A stretch of DNA of 64,000 nt from Polyangiaceae bacterium (GCA_019637295.1 JAHBVX010000002.1:496001-560000); one strand, 5' to 3'. Shown: positions 44,699-53,343, counted from the stretch's first letter. Numbers and translations are program-made. Notes: generated from the sequence alone by a model not told the origin.

Positions 44699-45124
44699 GG
44701 TCAGCGCCCGAGCGACCTCGCCAAAGGCGAAGGTGCGCCTACCGAAGGTGCGCCTACCCACTCCCATTCGACCTCGTCTCCGCACCGGCCCGCGCGAACA
44801 CCACCCCAGCACCACCCCATCCGTGAGGTCGTGTCCGGTTCTCGACCCCAGCCCACTCCCGCCCCACGGTCCCGTACCCGAGAACTGGACAGGTTTTGGC
44901 AGTTCGATTTTCCTACGCGCCGCCGCCGCCGCCGCAGTCCGCGACGCCCGCATCGTCGAGAGCACACCACCCCGCCGTGTGGTACCCACAGACGCCCTCC
45001 GGGTGGTCCGGGGAGCGGCCCGTACAGGGGGTTGGCACGTCGCTGACGCAGGGATTGCACGGACCGCCACAGAGCGACGGAGGCGGTTGCGCGACGGGAC
45101 ACGACGCGAGGGTGGGCAGCGGCC
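44699..45124. other. 426-bp border region, no intact gene
   Basis: Contains the right copy of the 41-bp repeat (44804-44844) and otherwise no gene. A short tandem duplication, CGAAGGTGCGCCTACC, occurs twice at about 44728-44760. A CGCCGCCGC low-complexity run lies near 44919-44935. Confidence 0.55.
44804..44844 (+). repeat. 41-bp direct repeat, right copy
   Basis: Partner of 35614-35654 with two mismatches. It lies between the IS91 remnant and the right 530-bp repeat. Confidence 0.75.
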
Positions 45125-45654
45125 TGCCTGCCACGCGGCGACGCGAAGCGCTGCTGGCCCTCGAGTACGAGCTCGCGCACGAAGTCGAGCCGACACTGTC
45201 GCTCGAGCGGCGCGCGCGCACGGACAAGAGCTCGATCCGGCGCCTGGCGCTGTCATCCGCGGACGACGACGCCGAATCGGAGTAGCATTCAGGGATCGTC
45301 CATGAGCGCCATGCAGCCACACGCGGAGCTCATCTTGGACGGCACCAAGCTCGGCTGGCACCTGGAGCGGGTGCGAGCTTGGGAGCGAGGCGAGCGGGTG
45401 GCACCCATCACCGTCGACATGGCGCTCACCCGAGCGTGCAATTACGCGTGCCACTTCTGCTACGCGATGCTGCAGGAGAACGAGCGCCATCAGATGACCG
45501 GACCGGTCGTTGAAGCCTTCCTCACCGACGCCGCGGCCATCGGGGTGCGCGGAGTCAGCCTCGTGTCCGACGGCGAGAGCACCCTCTCGCCCGTTTTCGT
45601 CGACGCGGTCGTGCGTGGTTCCGAGCTGGGTCTGAGCATGGCGTGCGGCACCAA
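45125..45654 (+). repeat. 530-bp direct repeat, right copy
   Basis: Right partner of 35011-35540. It carries only the last 53 codons of the 387-aa gene, with no start of its own, then the complete beginning of the radical SAM gene, whose remaining sequence continues intact to 46423. Confidence 0.95.
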
Positions 45655-46423
45655 CGGTCTCGTGCTCACGCCGAGCAAGCTCGAGCGCGTGCTGCCACAC
45701 CTCACGTACCTGCGGGTCAACATCTCGGCCGGGGAGCCCGAGCGCTACGCCCAGATTATGGGCGTGAAAGCGGAGTGGTTCGAGCGCGTGTGCGACAACA
45801 TCCGGCACATGGTCCGCATCAAGCAGGAGCGGGGCCTCGGCGTCACCATCGGGCTGCAGATGGTGCTCATGCCGGACTACGCGGACCAAGTGCTGCCCCT
45901 CGCGCGGCTCGGCCAGCAGCTCAGGCCGGACTACTTGGTGATCAAGCACTGTAGCGACGACGAGGACGGGCGTCTGGGCGTGGACTATGGCGCCTACGAG
46001 AAGCTGAGTGGCTTGCTACGTCAGGCCGAGTCCTTGTCGGACGGCGAGTATCGAGTGATCGTGAAGTGGTCGAAGATCGAGGCGGGCACGCGGCGCAGCT
46101 ACCAGCGCTGTTATGGGCCGCCCTTCTTGCTACAGATCTCCGGTTCGGGGCTGGTCGCACCCTGCGGCATGTTGTTCAACGAGCGCTACGAGAAGCTCCA
46201 CATCGGCAACATCTGCGAGCAGCGCTTCGCGGAGATCTTCGCCAGCGAGCGCTACTGGCAGGTGATGCGCCACCTGGCGTCGTCTCGCTTCAACGCGCAG
46301 AAGATGTGCGGGAGCTTGTGCTTGCAGCACAAGGTGAACGAGGCGCTCGACGCACATCGCAAGGGGCGCCTGCCTCTGGCCGAGCCGGTGGGCCCCGCGC
46401 CGGCGCACCTGGACTTCGTATGA
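45302..46423 (+). CDS. radical SAM protein with SPASM-like C-terminus
   Basis: 373-aa radical SAM enzyme, splitting S-adenosylmethionine with a 4Fe-4S cluster to start radical chemistry. CxxxCxxC is CNYACHFC (46, 50, 53), followed by GVRGVSLVSDGESTL (SAM-binding GGE-like region, here SDGE). A C-terminal cysteine set (RCYGPPFLLQISGSGLVAPCGMLF, and CGSLCLQH) suggests an auxiliary SPASM-type cluster. Substrate unknown; the operon suggests a sugar or lipid-linked sugar. ATG 45302 has an AGGG site; ATG 45311 is possible. It was formerly, by inference, the neighbour of the 387-aa gene. Confidence 0.88.
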   Translation: MSAMQPHAELILDGTKLGWHLERVRAWERGERVAPITVDMALTRACNYACHFCYAMLQENERHQMTGPVVEAFLTDAAAIGVRGVSLVSDGESTLSPVFVDAVVRGSELGLSMACGTNGLVLTPSKLERVLPHLTYLRVNISAGEPERYAQIMGVKAEWFERVCDNIRHMVRIKQERGLGVTIGLQMVLMPDYADQVLPLARLGQQLRPDYLVIKHCSDDEDGRLGVDYGAYEKLSGLLRQAESLSDGEYRVIVKWSKIEAGTRRSYQRCYGPPFLLQISGSGLVAPCGMLFNERYEKLHIGNICEQRFAEIFASERYWQVMRHLASSRFNAQKMCGSLCLQHKVNEALDAHRKGRLPLAEPVGPAPAHLDFV

Positions 46424-46439
46424 GGAGCCGTGCCGACAC

Positions 46440-47162
46440 GTGACTCGAGGACTTTCGGTCATCATCCCCGCGCTGGACGAAGAGGCCCATGTGGCTGCGG
46501 CCGTGCGCGAGGTGCTGGCTGCCGCCGAGGGGCGGTTCGGTCGTCTGGACCTCTTGTTGTTCGATGACGGCAGTCGAGATCGGACCGGAGACATCATGGA
46601 CCGCCTGGCCGCGCTGGATCCGCGGCTGCGGGTCGTACACAACCCATCGCCGCGGAACCTGGGAGGCGTTTACAAGCAAGGCATCGCGATGGCACGCTGC
46701 GAGTTCGTGGTGATGGTGCCCGGCGACAACGAGAACCCCGCGAGCGCCCTGGAGGGTCCGTTCGATGCGGTTGGTCTTGCGGACATCGTGTTGCCCTATC
46801 CAGAGGCTGACGCGGCCCGCTCGCTCGGTCGCAGCGCCCTGTCGCGCGGCTACACGGCCCTGGTCAACGCGCTGTTCTCGCTCGATGCGCCGTACTTCAA
46901 CGGCACGGTGGTGCACCGAACCGAGCTCGTTCGTTCCGTACCCATTCGCACGGATAGCTTCGCCTATCAGGCCGAAGCGCTGGTGCGGCTGCTCGAGCGC
47001 GGTCACTCCTTCGTCCCCGTACCCATCCGGGTCGTCCCTCGGGAGGGACGACGCTCCAAGGCGTTGCGCCCGCGCAACGTGGCGGGCGTGCTCACCACGA
47101 TTGCACGCTTGTTCTGGGAGCTGCGCATCGGTCGCGTCGCCGAGTCGCCGAGGGGGCAGTGA
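46440..47162 (+). CDS. family 2 glycosyltransferase
   Basis: 240-aa GT-A fold enzyme of the dolichol-phosphate-mannose-synthase-like GT2 group: LSVIIPALDEEAHV, LLLFDDGSRDRTGDIMD, NLGGVYKQGIAMA and VMVPGDNENP (metal-binding region). It has no C-terminal membrane segment, so it is probably a soluble or peripheral enzyme making a lipid-linked sugar, which would suit the GT39-like enzyme of the same operon. It starts with GTG, 16 bp after the radical SAM stop, and overlaps the next gene. Confidence 0.88.
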   Translation: MTRGLSVIIPALDEEAHVAAAVREVLAAAEGRFGRLDLLLFDDGSRDRTGDIMDRLAALDPRLRVVHNPSPRNLGGVYKQGIAMARCEFVVMVPGDNENPASALEGPFDAVGLADIVLPYPEADAARSLGRSALSRGYTALVNALFSLDAPYFNGTVVHRTELVRSVPIRTDSFAYQAEALVRLLERGHSFVPVPIRVVPREGRRSKALRPRNVAGVLTTIARLFWELRIGRVAESPRGQ

Positions 47163-48733
47163 GCTACCTCGACAAGATCCGCGACCGGGCCCAGCTCGCA
47201 AGCGTGGTTGCGAGTGCGCGTGCCACGGGCAAGGTGGTCGTCCAGTGTCACGGCTGCTTCGACATCCTCCACCCGGGCCACCTGCGGCACCTCACCTGGG
47301 CCAGGCAGAGCGGGGACCTCCTAGTGGTGACGGTCAGCGCGGACCGCGTCGTGATGAAGGGTAGGTCGCGCCCCTTCGTGCCGGAGCGCTTGCGGGCGGA
47401 GGGGTTGGCGGCGCTCGAGGTGGTCGACTACGTCGCCATCGACGACGAAGAGTGGGCCGGGCCGGCGCTTGAGCTCTTGCGCCCGGACGTCTACGTCAAA
47501 GGCAAGGAATTCGAAGATGTCTTCGACGGACGGTTCGGACGCGAACGTCGCGTCGTCGAGAGCTACGGCGGCCGCGTTCTCTTCAGCTCGGGTGACGTGG
47601 TGTACTCCTCCACGCGCATCATCGAGGGCCACAGGGACAGCCTAGAGCCCACTGGGGAGCAGGTCATCTCGTACTGTAGGCGTCATGGCATCGACCGGTC
47701 CCGCCTCGCGGACACGCTTCGACGCATGGCTGGCAAGCGGGTAGTGGTCGTGGGTGAGACCGTCGTGGACCGCTACGTGCACACGGATCCCCTCGGAATG
47801 AGCGCCGAAGCCCCCGTGCTCGTGGTGCGCCCGCGAGAGACCGAGACGTTCATCGGTGGAGCAGCCATCGTCGCGCAGCACGTGCACGGGCTGGGTGCGA
47901 CGAGTCGTTTGCTCTCGTTCGTGGGGCGCGATGCTGCAGGTGACGGCGTGCGGCGCGCGCTCGAGGCGCGCGGGCTAGAGACAGTGCTGCTGGACGACCC
48001 CTCGCGGCCGACGATCGAGAAGACGCGTTACGTGTCCGACGGCAAGAAGCTGCTCAACGTCAACGTGTTCCACGATCACGATCTCGACACGGCCACGGAA
48101 CGAGCGCTGCTCGAGCGCCTCGAGCAGGCCGCGGATTGGGCGGAGGCGGTCGTGATGATGGATTTCGGGTATGGCGTGCTGACCGACGCGGTGGTCGAGT
48201 GGGGGCGTCGTGTCCGCCGGGAGCGCGGGATCCCCGTCTTGGGTGACGTCCAGTGCAGCACCCAGCTCGGGAACGTCCGTCGCATGAAGGGCGTGACTCT
48301 GATCGCCCCGTCGGAGCGTGAAGCGCGGCTGAGCCTGTGCGACCGCAAGAGCGGGATAGCCGACTTGGGGGCGCGCCTGCTCTTGGACACCTTGGTCGAC
48401 GCGGTAGTGATCACCCTCGGCGCGCGCGGCATGATGCTGATCGCGCCCACGGACGAGCCCGTGTCGGGGCTCGCCGGCATGCACCCGGTGGCAGTGAAGC
48501 AGCGGCTGCTCATCGAGTACTTGCCGACCCTGGTGGGCCATCCGGTCGATCCGGTCGGCGCCGGGGACGCCATGCTCGCGACCCTCGCGGCTGCGCTCGC
48601 CGCTGACGCCAGCGTGCCCTTGGCCGCCCTCGCGGCGATGGGCGCGGCCGCGGTAGAGGTGAGTCTCCCGGGCAACGTCCCCGTCCAACGCGAGCAGGTG
48701 TCGAGCGCGCTCGCGGCCTACGTTCCGGATTGA
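47159..48733 (+). CDS. HldE-like sugar nucleotidyltransferase-kinase fusion
   Basis: 524-aa fusion. N-terminal (1-165) cytidylyltransferase-like domain: CHGCFDILHPGHLRHL (HxGH at 38-41), YVKGKEF, VYSSTRII. C-terminal (about 180-520) PfkB kinase: VVVGETVVDRYV, FIGGAAIVAQHV, and DPVGAGDAML (catalytic Asp). In E. coli HldE the kinase comes first; here the order is reversed. HldE phosphorylates D-glycero-D-manno-heptose 7-phosphate and adenylylates the 1-phosphate; the same job is inferred here, supported by a GmhA-like gene 967 bp downstream. GTG start overlaps the GT2 stop. Confidence 0.82.
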   Translation: MSYLDKIRDRAQLASVVASARATGKVVVQCHGCFDILHPGHLRHLTWARQSGDLLVVTVSADRVVMKGRSRPFVPERLRAEGLAALEVVDYVAIDDEEWAGPALELLRPDVYVKGKEFEDVFDGRFGRERRVVESYGGRVLFSSGDVVYSSTRIIEGHRDSLEPTGEQVISYCRRHGIDRSRLADTLRRMAGKRVVVVGETVVDRYVHTDPLGMSAEAPVLVVRPRETETFIGGAAIVAQHVHGLGATSRLLSFVGRDAAGDGVRRALEARGLETVLLDDPSRPTIEKTRYVSDGKKLLNVNVFHDHDLDTATERALLERLEQAADWAEAVVMMDFGYGVLTDAVVEWGRRVRRERGIPVLGDVQCSTQLGNVRRMKGVTLIAPSEREARLSLCDRKSGIADLGARLLLDTLVDAVVITLGARGMMLIAPTDEPVSGLAGMHPVAVKQRLLIEYLPTLVGHPVDPVGAGDAMLATLAAALAADASVPLAALAAMGAAAVEVSLPGNVPVQREQVSSALAAYVPD

Positions 48734-48734
48734 C

Positions 48735-49703
48735 ATGCCGCACCCCCGCTTCGATCGCTCCCGACTATCGCTCCGACCGCTCGCCGAGCGACGGCACGAC
48801 CTGTCCATCGAAGCGTTGTTGACGCTCGACCACCCGGCCCAGCCCGACGCTGCCTCCGCCACCCTGGCCGAGCGGATAGTGACGGCGCGCGAGCAGGGCG
48901 CCGCCGTCGTGTTGCTGATTGGCGCCCACGTCTTGCGCTCGGGCCTACAACGGTTCTTGATTGAGTGGCTGCGCCGCGGCTGGGTGACCCACCTCGGGAT
49001 GAACGGCGGTGCCGCCATCCACGATTTCGAGCTCGCCCTCGCGGGCGGCACGACCGAGAGCGTGCCCCGCTATCTCAGCGCGGGACAGTTTGGACTGTGG
49101 CACGAGACGGGCCGGCTCAACGACGTGGCGCGGGACGCAGCTCGGCTCGACCTGGGCTTTGGCGAGGCCATTGGTCGAGAGCTGTTGCGGGGGTCCTATC
49201 CGCACGTCGAGCTCAGCGTCTTGGCGCAGGCGTGTCGGCTGGGCGTACCCGCCACCGTGCACGTGGGGATCGGCTACGACATCGTGCACCAGCACCCGAG
49301 CTGCGATGGCGCCGCCACCGGCCAGGCGAGCTACACCGACTTCCTCGTGCTCGCTCACGCGTTCGAGCGTCTCCAGGGTGGTGTGCTGCTCAACGCCGGC
49401 AGCGCGGTGATGGGTCCGGAGGTCGCCCTGAAGGCGCTGGCCATGGTCAGAAACGTGGCGCGTGAGCAGGGGCAGCGGATCGACCGCTTCACGACCGCGG
49501 TCTTCGACCTGCAGGAGCTGCCCAGGGACGTGGCCGTGGAGCCCAGTCGCGACGATCCGCGTTACTACTTCCGCCCGTACAAGACCCTGCTCAGTCGCGT
49601 GGTCGCCGACGGGGGAGAGAGCCATTACGTGAGGGGCCTGCACCGTGAGACGCTCCCGCGGCTGCATCGAGCGCTGAGCGAGCGCGGACGGGCGAGGGGA
49701 TGA
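48735..49703 (+). CDS. deoxyhypusine-synthase-like protein
   Basis: 322-aa protein of the deoxyhypusine synthase superfamily: VTHLGMNGGAAIHDFELALA (NGxxxHDxE), GQFGLWHETGRLND, VPATVHVGIGYDIVHQHP, GGVLLNAGSAVMGPEVALKAL. The NAD-binding shape is kept, but the C-terminal lysine block of true deoxyhypusine synthase (KIR...HADA) is not recognisable, and eIF5A is absent from bacteria, so it must do something else, perhaps a dehydrogenation or transfer on a sugar. It follows the HldE-like gene by 1 bp and overlaps the next. Confidence 0.72.
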   Translation: MPHPRFDRSRLSLRPLAERRHDLSIEALLTLDHPAQPDAASATLAERIVTAREQGAAVVLLIGAHVLRSGLQRFLIEWLRRGWVTHLGMNGGAAIHDFELALAGGTTESVPRYLSAGQFGLWHETGRLNDVARDAARLDLGFGEAIGRELLRGSYPHVELSVLAQACRLGVPATVHVGIGYDIVHQHPSCDGAATGQASYTDFLVLAHAFERLQGGVLLNAGSAVMGPEVALKALAMVRNVAREQGQRIDRFTTAVFDLQELPRDVAVEPSRDDPRYYFRPYKTLLSRVVADGGESHYVRGLHRETLPRLHRALSERGRARG

Positions 49704-50287
49704 CCCCAGGCAGCTTGTCCGAGTACCTTGGCGAGCTCGGGGCGCTGCTACGGGCCGTGCGCGTCACCGACGCGCACGGCGAGCCGCTGTCGCTCGATCA
49801 CGGGGCCGACCTCGCCGCGCGCCGTCTGGTCGCAGTGGCAGATGCGCGCAGGTCGGTGTTTCTGGTGGGTAATGGGGGCAGCGCGGCCATCGCGGCGCAC
49901 ATGCACAGCGATCTGGTCAAGTCCGTGCGGCTGCGTGCGCAGGTGTTCCACGACGTGCCGCTGCTCACCGCCATCACGAACGACGACGGCTACGAGCGCG
50001 TCTTCGCGGACCCAGTCGGCTGGTTCGCGGAACCCGGAGACCTGCTCATTGCCATCAGCTCGTCGGGTCGCAGCCCGAACATCCTCGCGGCTGCCCGTCG
50101 CGCGCTAGAGTTGGCCGCGGATTGCCTCACCTTCACGGGTTTCGATGCGGACAACGCGCTCTCGACGCTGGGTAGCCTGAACTTCCACGTGGCCGCGCGG
50201 GACTACGGCTTGGTCGAGGCGGCGCACACGGTGCTGACCCACTGCCTCACGGACCTCGCGCGAGGCCTGCAGGAGAGCGGCGCGTGA
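49700..50287 (+). CDS. SIS-domain phosphoheptose isomerase (GmhA-like)
   Basis: 195-aa SIS protein: VFLVGNGGSAAIAAHMHSDLVKS, then LLTAITNDDGYERVF and DLLIAISSSGRSPNILAAA, the fingerprint of GmhA/DiaA sedoheptulose-7-phosphate isomerase. It would make the heptose phosphate used by the HldE-like protein. No GmhB phosphatase is visible in the window. ATG start overlaps the previous stop; its own stop overlaps the GTG of the epimerase gene. Confidence 0.8.
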   Translation: MTPGSLSEYLGELGALLRAVRVTDAHGEPLSLDHGADLAARRLVAVADARRSVFLVGNGGSAAIAAHMHSDLVKSVRLRAQVFHDVPLLTAITNDDGYERVFADPVGWFAEPGDLLIAISSSGRSPNILAAARRALELAADCLTFTGFDADNALSTLGSLNFHVAARDYGLVEAAHTVLTHCLTDLARGLQESGA

Positions 50288-51303
50288 CCCGACGTGTGCT
50301 GGTCACGGGCGGGGCTGGCTACGTCGGAAGTCTGCTGGTTCCGCGCCTCCTGGCCCGGGGTCACGCCGTGACGGTGCTGGATCGACTCTGGTACGGCGCC
50401 GGCGCCCTCGACCCGGTCCGCGCTGAGCCTGGGCTGCGCCTGCTCGCGGCGGACATCCGCGACAGAGACGCGGTGCGCGCGGCTCTGTCGGGTGCAGACG
50501 CGGTGGTGCACCTGGCCTGCATCAGCAATGATCCCAGCTTCGAGCTCGACCCCAGCCTGGGTCGGGCGATCAATCTCGATGCCTTCCAGCCGCTGGTGGA
50601 AGAGAGCCTGCGTGCGGGGGTCAGCCGCTTCATCTACGCGTCCTCGTCCAGTGTGTACGGCGTCAGCGATCGAGCCCAGGTCGATGAGGACCACCCGCTC
50701 TGCCCGCTGACGGACTACAGTCGCTTCAAGGCCGAGTGCGAGTCCATCTTGCTCCAGGAGCGTCGCGGCGGATTCTGTCCCATCGTGGTGCGTCCGGCGA
50801 CCCTGTGCGGGGTAGCGCCGCGTCAGCGCTTGGATCTCACGGTCAACATCCTGACGCACCACGCCTTCGAGAGGGGACGTATCACCGTGTTCGGTGGCTC
50901 GCAGAAGCGTCCAAACCTGCACATCGAGGACATGGTAGAGGTGTACGAGCGCCTGCTCGCCGAGCCCAGCGAGCGCGTGCGCGGCAGGGTGTACAACGTC
51001 GGCTACGAGAATCACTCGGTGGCCGAGTTGGCCCAGATCGTGCGCGAGGTCGTCACCGCCCAGCGGCCCGAGCCCGCCGTGGACGTTGAGACCACGGACA
51101 GCGCCGACTTGCGCTCGTATCACATCTCGTCTCGCCGCATTCGGGCGGAGCTGGGCTTTCTGCCGCGCCGCACCATCGCGGACGCCGTCCGTGATCTGTA
51201 CGCTGCCTTCGCCGAGGGCCGGCTGCGGGGTGCTGCGGAGGACGCTCGCTACTTCAACGTGCGCCGGATGCAGGAGCTGATCCGAGCAGGGGAGGCGGCG
51301 TGA
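50284..51303 (+). CDS. NAD-dependent epimerase/dehydratase (extended SDR)
   Basis: 339-aa extended short-chain dehydrogenase: VLVTGGAGYVGSLLV (NAD-binding GxxGxxG), VVHLACISNDPS, YASSSSVYG, YSRFKAECE (YxxxK catalytic pair), RPATLCG. Acts on a nucleotide sugar, likely the ADP- or other-activated heptose or hexose of this operon; the exact reaction (epimerisation, dehydration) is not readable. Both ends overlap neighbours by 4 bp. Confidence 0.88.
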   Translation: MTRRVLVTGGAGYVGSLLVPRLLARGHAVTVLDRLWYGAGALDPVRAEPGLRLLAADIRDRDAVRAALSGADAVVHLACISNDPSFELDPSLGRAINLDAFQPLVEESLRAGVSRFIYASSSSVYGVSDRAQVDEDHPLCPLTDYSRFKAECESILLQERRGGFCPIVVRPATLCGVAPRQRLDLTVNILTHHAFERGRITVFGGSQKRPNLHIEDMVEVYERLLAEPSERVRGRVYNVGYENHSVAELAQIVREVVTAQRPEPAVDVETTDSADLRSYHISSRRIRAELGFLPRRTIADAVRDLYAAFAEGRLRGAAEDARYFNVRRMQELIRAGEAA

Positions 51304-52289
51304 AGCGAGATCGTGAGCTGCTCTACGACTTGTTGGTCGTTCGCAGCGTGGAGCAGGAGATCGCGCGCCGGTACTCTGAGCAGCAGATGCGTTGTCCGAC
51401 GCACTTGTGCATCGGCCAAGAGGCCACGGCGGTCGGCGTGTGTGCGGCGCTCCGGCCCGAAGACGTGGTCTTCTCGGGGCATCGCTCCCACGGGCACTAC
51501 CTGGCCAAGGGTGGCGATCTCACCGCCATGCTGGCCGAGCTCTACGGCCGCGGCAGCGGGTGTTCGGCGGGCAAGGGCGGGTCGATGCATCTGGTGGACC
51601 TGAGCGTTGGCTTCCTGGGGGCGGTGCCGATCGTGGGCAGCACGATCCCGATGGCGGTGGGCGCGGCGCTGGGGTTCTTGTTGCAGAAGCTGCCGCGCGT
51701 CAGCGTCGTATTCTTCGGGGACGCGGCCGTCGAAGAGGGGGTGACCTGGGAGTCCATCGATTTCGCGCTGCTCGAGCGGTTGCCGGTGGTGTTCGTGTGC
51801 GAGAACAATCTCTACTCCGTGCAGACACCCCTGTCGGCTCGGCAGCCCGCGGGACGCACCATCGCGCAGGTGGCCGCCGGTCACGGGGTCGAGACCGAGA
51901 GCGTGGACGGCAACGACGTTTTTGCCGTTCAGCGTGCGGCGCGAGCGGCGGTGGACCGCGCGCGCGCAGGTGGCGGACCTACCTTCTTGGAGCTCGCGAC
52001 CTATCGTCACCTCGAGCACGTCGGTCCGAACGAGGACGTCTCGCTCGGCTACCGCAGCGCAGAGGAGGTCGAGGCTTGGCGAGCGCGATGCCCGGTCGAG
52101 CACGCCACGCGGGTACTGCTCGAGCGGGGGGAGCTCGACGCGTCCGAGCTCGACGAGCTACGCCGCCGCATCCTGCGCGACGTGCGCCACGCGCTCGAGC
52201 TGGCGCGGGACGCCCCCGAGGCTCAGGGTTCGCTGCTCAGCGACGTGTTCGCGTCGACCGTGAGCCCGATCGACGGAGATCAGCGGTGA
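51300..52289 (+). CDS. thiamine-diphosphate-dependent E1 component, alpha subunit
   Basis: 329-aa alpha subunit of a 2-oxo acid dehydrogenase-type enzyme: HLCIGQEATAVGV, GHRSHGHYLAKGGD, GSGCSAGKGGSMHL, and the ThDP motif GDAAVEEGVTWESI ending in CENN. Usually pairs with a beta subunit (next gene, overlapping GTG) and E2/E3 partners, none of which is in the window. In this sugar operon it may supply an oxidative decarboxylation or carboligation step; this is inference. GTG start overlaps the epimerase stop. Confidence 0.85.
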   Translation: MKRDRELLYDLLVVRSVEQEIARRYSEQQMRCPTHLCIGQEATAVGVCAALRPEDVVFSGHRSHGHYLAKGGDLTAMLAELYGRGSGCSAGKGGSMHLVDLSVGFLGAVPIVGSTIPMAVGAALGFLLQKLPRVSVVFFGDAAVEEGVTWESIDFALLERLPVVFVCENNLYSVQTPLSARQPAGRTIAQVAAGHGVETESVDGNDVFAVQRAARAAVDRARAGGGPTFLELATYRHLEHVGPNEDVSLGYRSAEEVEAWRARCPVEHATRVLLERGELDASELDELRRRILRDVRHALELARDAPEAQGSLLSDVFASTVSPIDGDQR

Positions 52290-53338
52290 CACGCCAGCTC
52301 ACCTACGCCGCAGCGCTGCGCGAGGGACTCGACTTGTGCTTGCAGCACGACAGTCGGGTCTACGTGATGGGACTCGGCGTGCCCGACGCCAAGGGACTGT
52401 TCGGCAGCACCCTCGACTTGGCTCGCGTCCATGGCAGCACGCGGGTTCGCGACATGCCGACCGCCGAGAACGCGATGACCGGCGTCGCGCTTGGCTCGGC
52501 GCTGGTTGGCATGCGTCCGGTGCTCACGCACCAGCGAGTGGACTTCGCACTCCTCGCCGTCGAGCAGATGGTCAACCAGGTCGCGAAGTGGCACTACATG
52601 TTCGGTGGCCAGCAGCCGGTGCCGCTCGTGATCCGCATGGTGATCGGTCGCGGCTGGGGGCAGGGGCCTCAGCACGCCCAGAGCCTGCAGGCTTGGTTTG
52701 CCCACGTTCCCGGGTTGAAGGTCGTGATGCCCGCGACCCCCTACGACGCCAAAGGCCTGCTCATCGCTAGCGTGGAAGACGACAATCCGGTCATCTCGCT
52801 CGAGCATCGGTGGCTCTATGGAGTGAGCGGTCCGGTCCCGGAGGGCGTGTACCGGACCCCCATCCAGCAGGCGCGCATCGCCCGCAGCGGCAACGACGTG
52901 ACCGTGGTCGCCACGAGCTACATGGTGCTCGAAGCGTTGCGCGCAGCGGACGAGCTGGCGCTGCGGGGAGTCAGCTGCGAGGTGATCGACCTTCGCACCG
53001 TCGCGCCCTTGGACGAGGCCACCCTGCTCGAATCGTGTCGCAAGACGGGCCGGCTCGTGGTCGCGGACACCGGCGCCACCAGCTTCGGCGTCGGCGCGGA
53101 GATCGTCGCGCGGTCGACGGAACGCTGCTTCTCCGACCTCCGGGCAGCGCCCGCGCGAGTCGGGCTGCCCGACTGTCCCGCGCCCAGCGCGCCGAGTCTG
53201 GCCGCCGAGTACTATCCTCGCTCCCACGCCATCGTGCAGGCGTGCCACCGCGTGCTCGGTTTGCCAGCCCCCGCGCCGGAGGCCGCGTCCAGCCACCCGC
53301 TCGACGTCCCGGATCCGGACTTCACCGGGCCGTTCTGA
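52286..53338 (+). CDS. thiamine-diphosphate-dependent E1 component, beta subunit
   Basis: 350-aa transketolase-like pyrimidine-binding subunit: MPTAENAMTGVALGSALVGM with the ThDP-activating Glu, QMVNQVAKWHYMFGGQ, VVMPATPYDAKGL, LEHRWLYG, and a transketolase C-terminal part (VTVVATSYMVLEAL, VIDLRTVAPLDEATL). Starts at GTG overlapping the alpha subunit stop, and ends the operon before a hairpin. A longer open frame from 51392 is a shadow. Confidence 0.87.
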   Translation: MTRQLTYAAALREGLDLCLQHDSRVYVMGLGVPDAKGLFGSTLDLARVHGSTRVRDMPTAENAMTGVALGSALVGMRPVLTHQRVDFALLAVEQMVNQVAKWHYMFGGQQPVPLVIRMVIGRGWGQGPQHAQSLQAWFAHVPGLKVVMPATPYDAKGLLIASVEDDNPVISLEHRWLYGVSGPVPEGVYRTPIQQARIARSGNDVTVVATSYMVLEALRAADELALRGVSCEVIDLRTVAPLDEATLLESCRKTGRLVVADTGATSFGVGAEIVARSTERCFSDLRAAPARVGLPDCPAPSAPSLAAEYYPRSHAIVQACHRVLGLPAPAPEAASSHPLDVPDPDFTGPF

Positions 53339-53343
53339 GACGT

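Noticed and set aside
44537-45949. Long minus-strand open frame (470 codons) over the right repeat
   Set aside because: Antisense shadow of the radical SAM gene; similarity to the left minus frame only reflects the DNA repeat.
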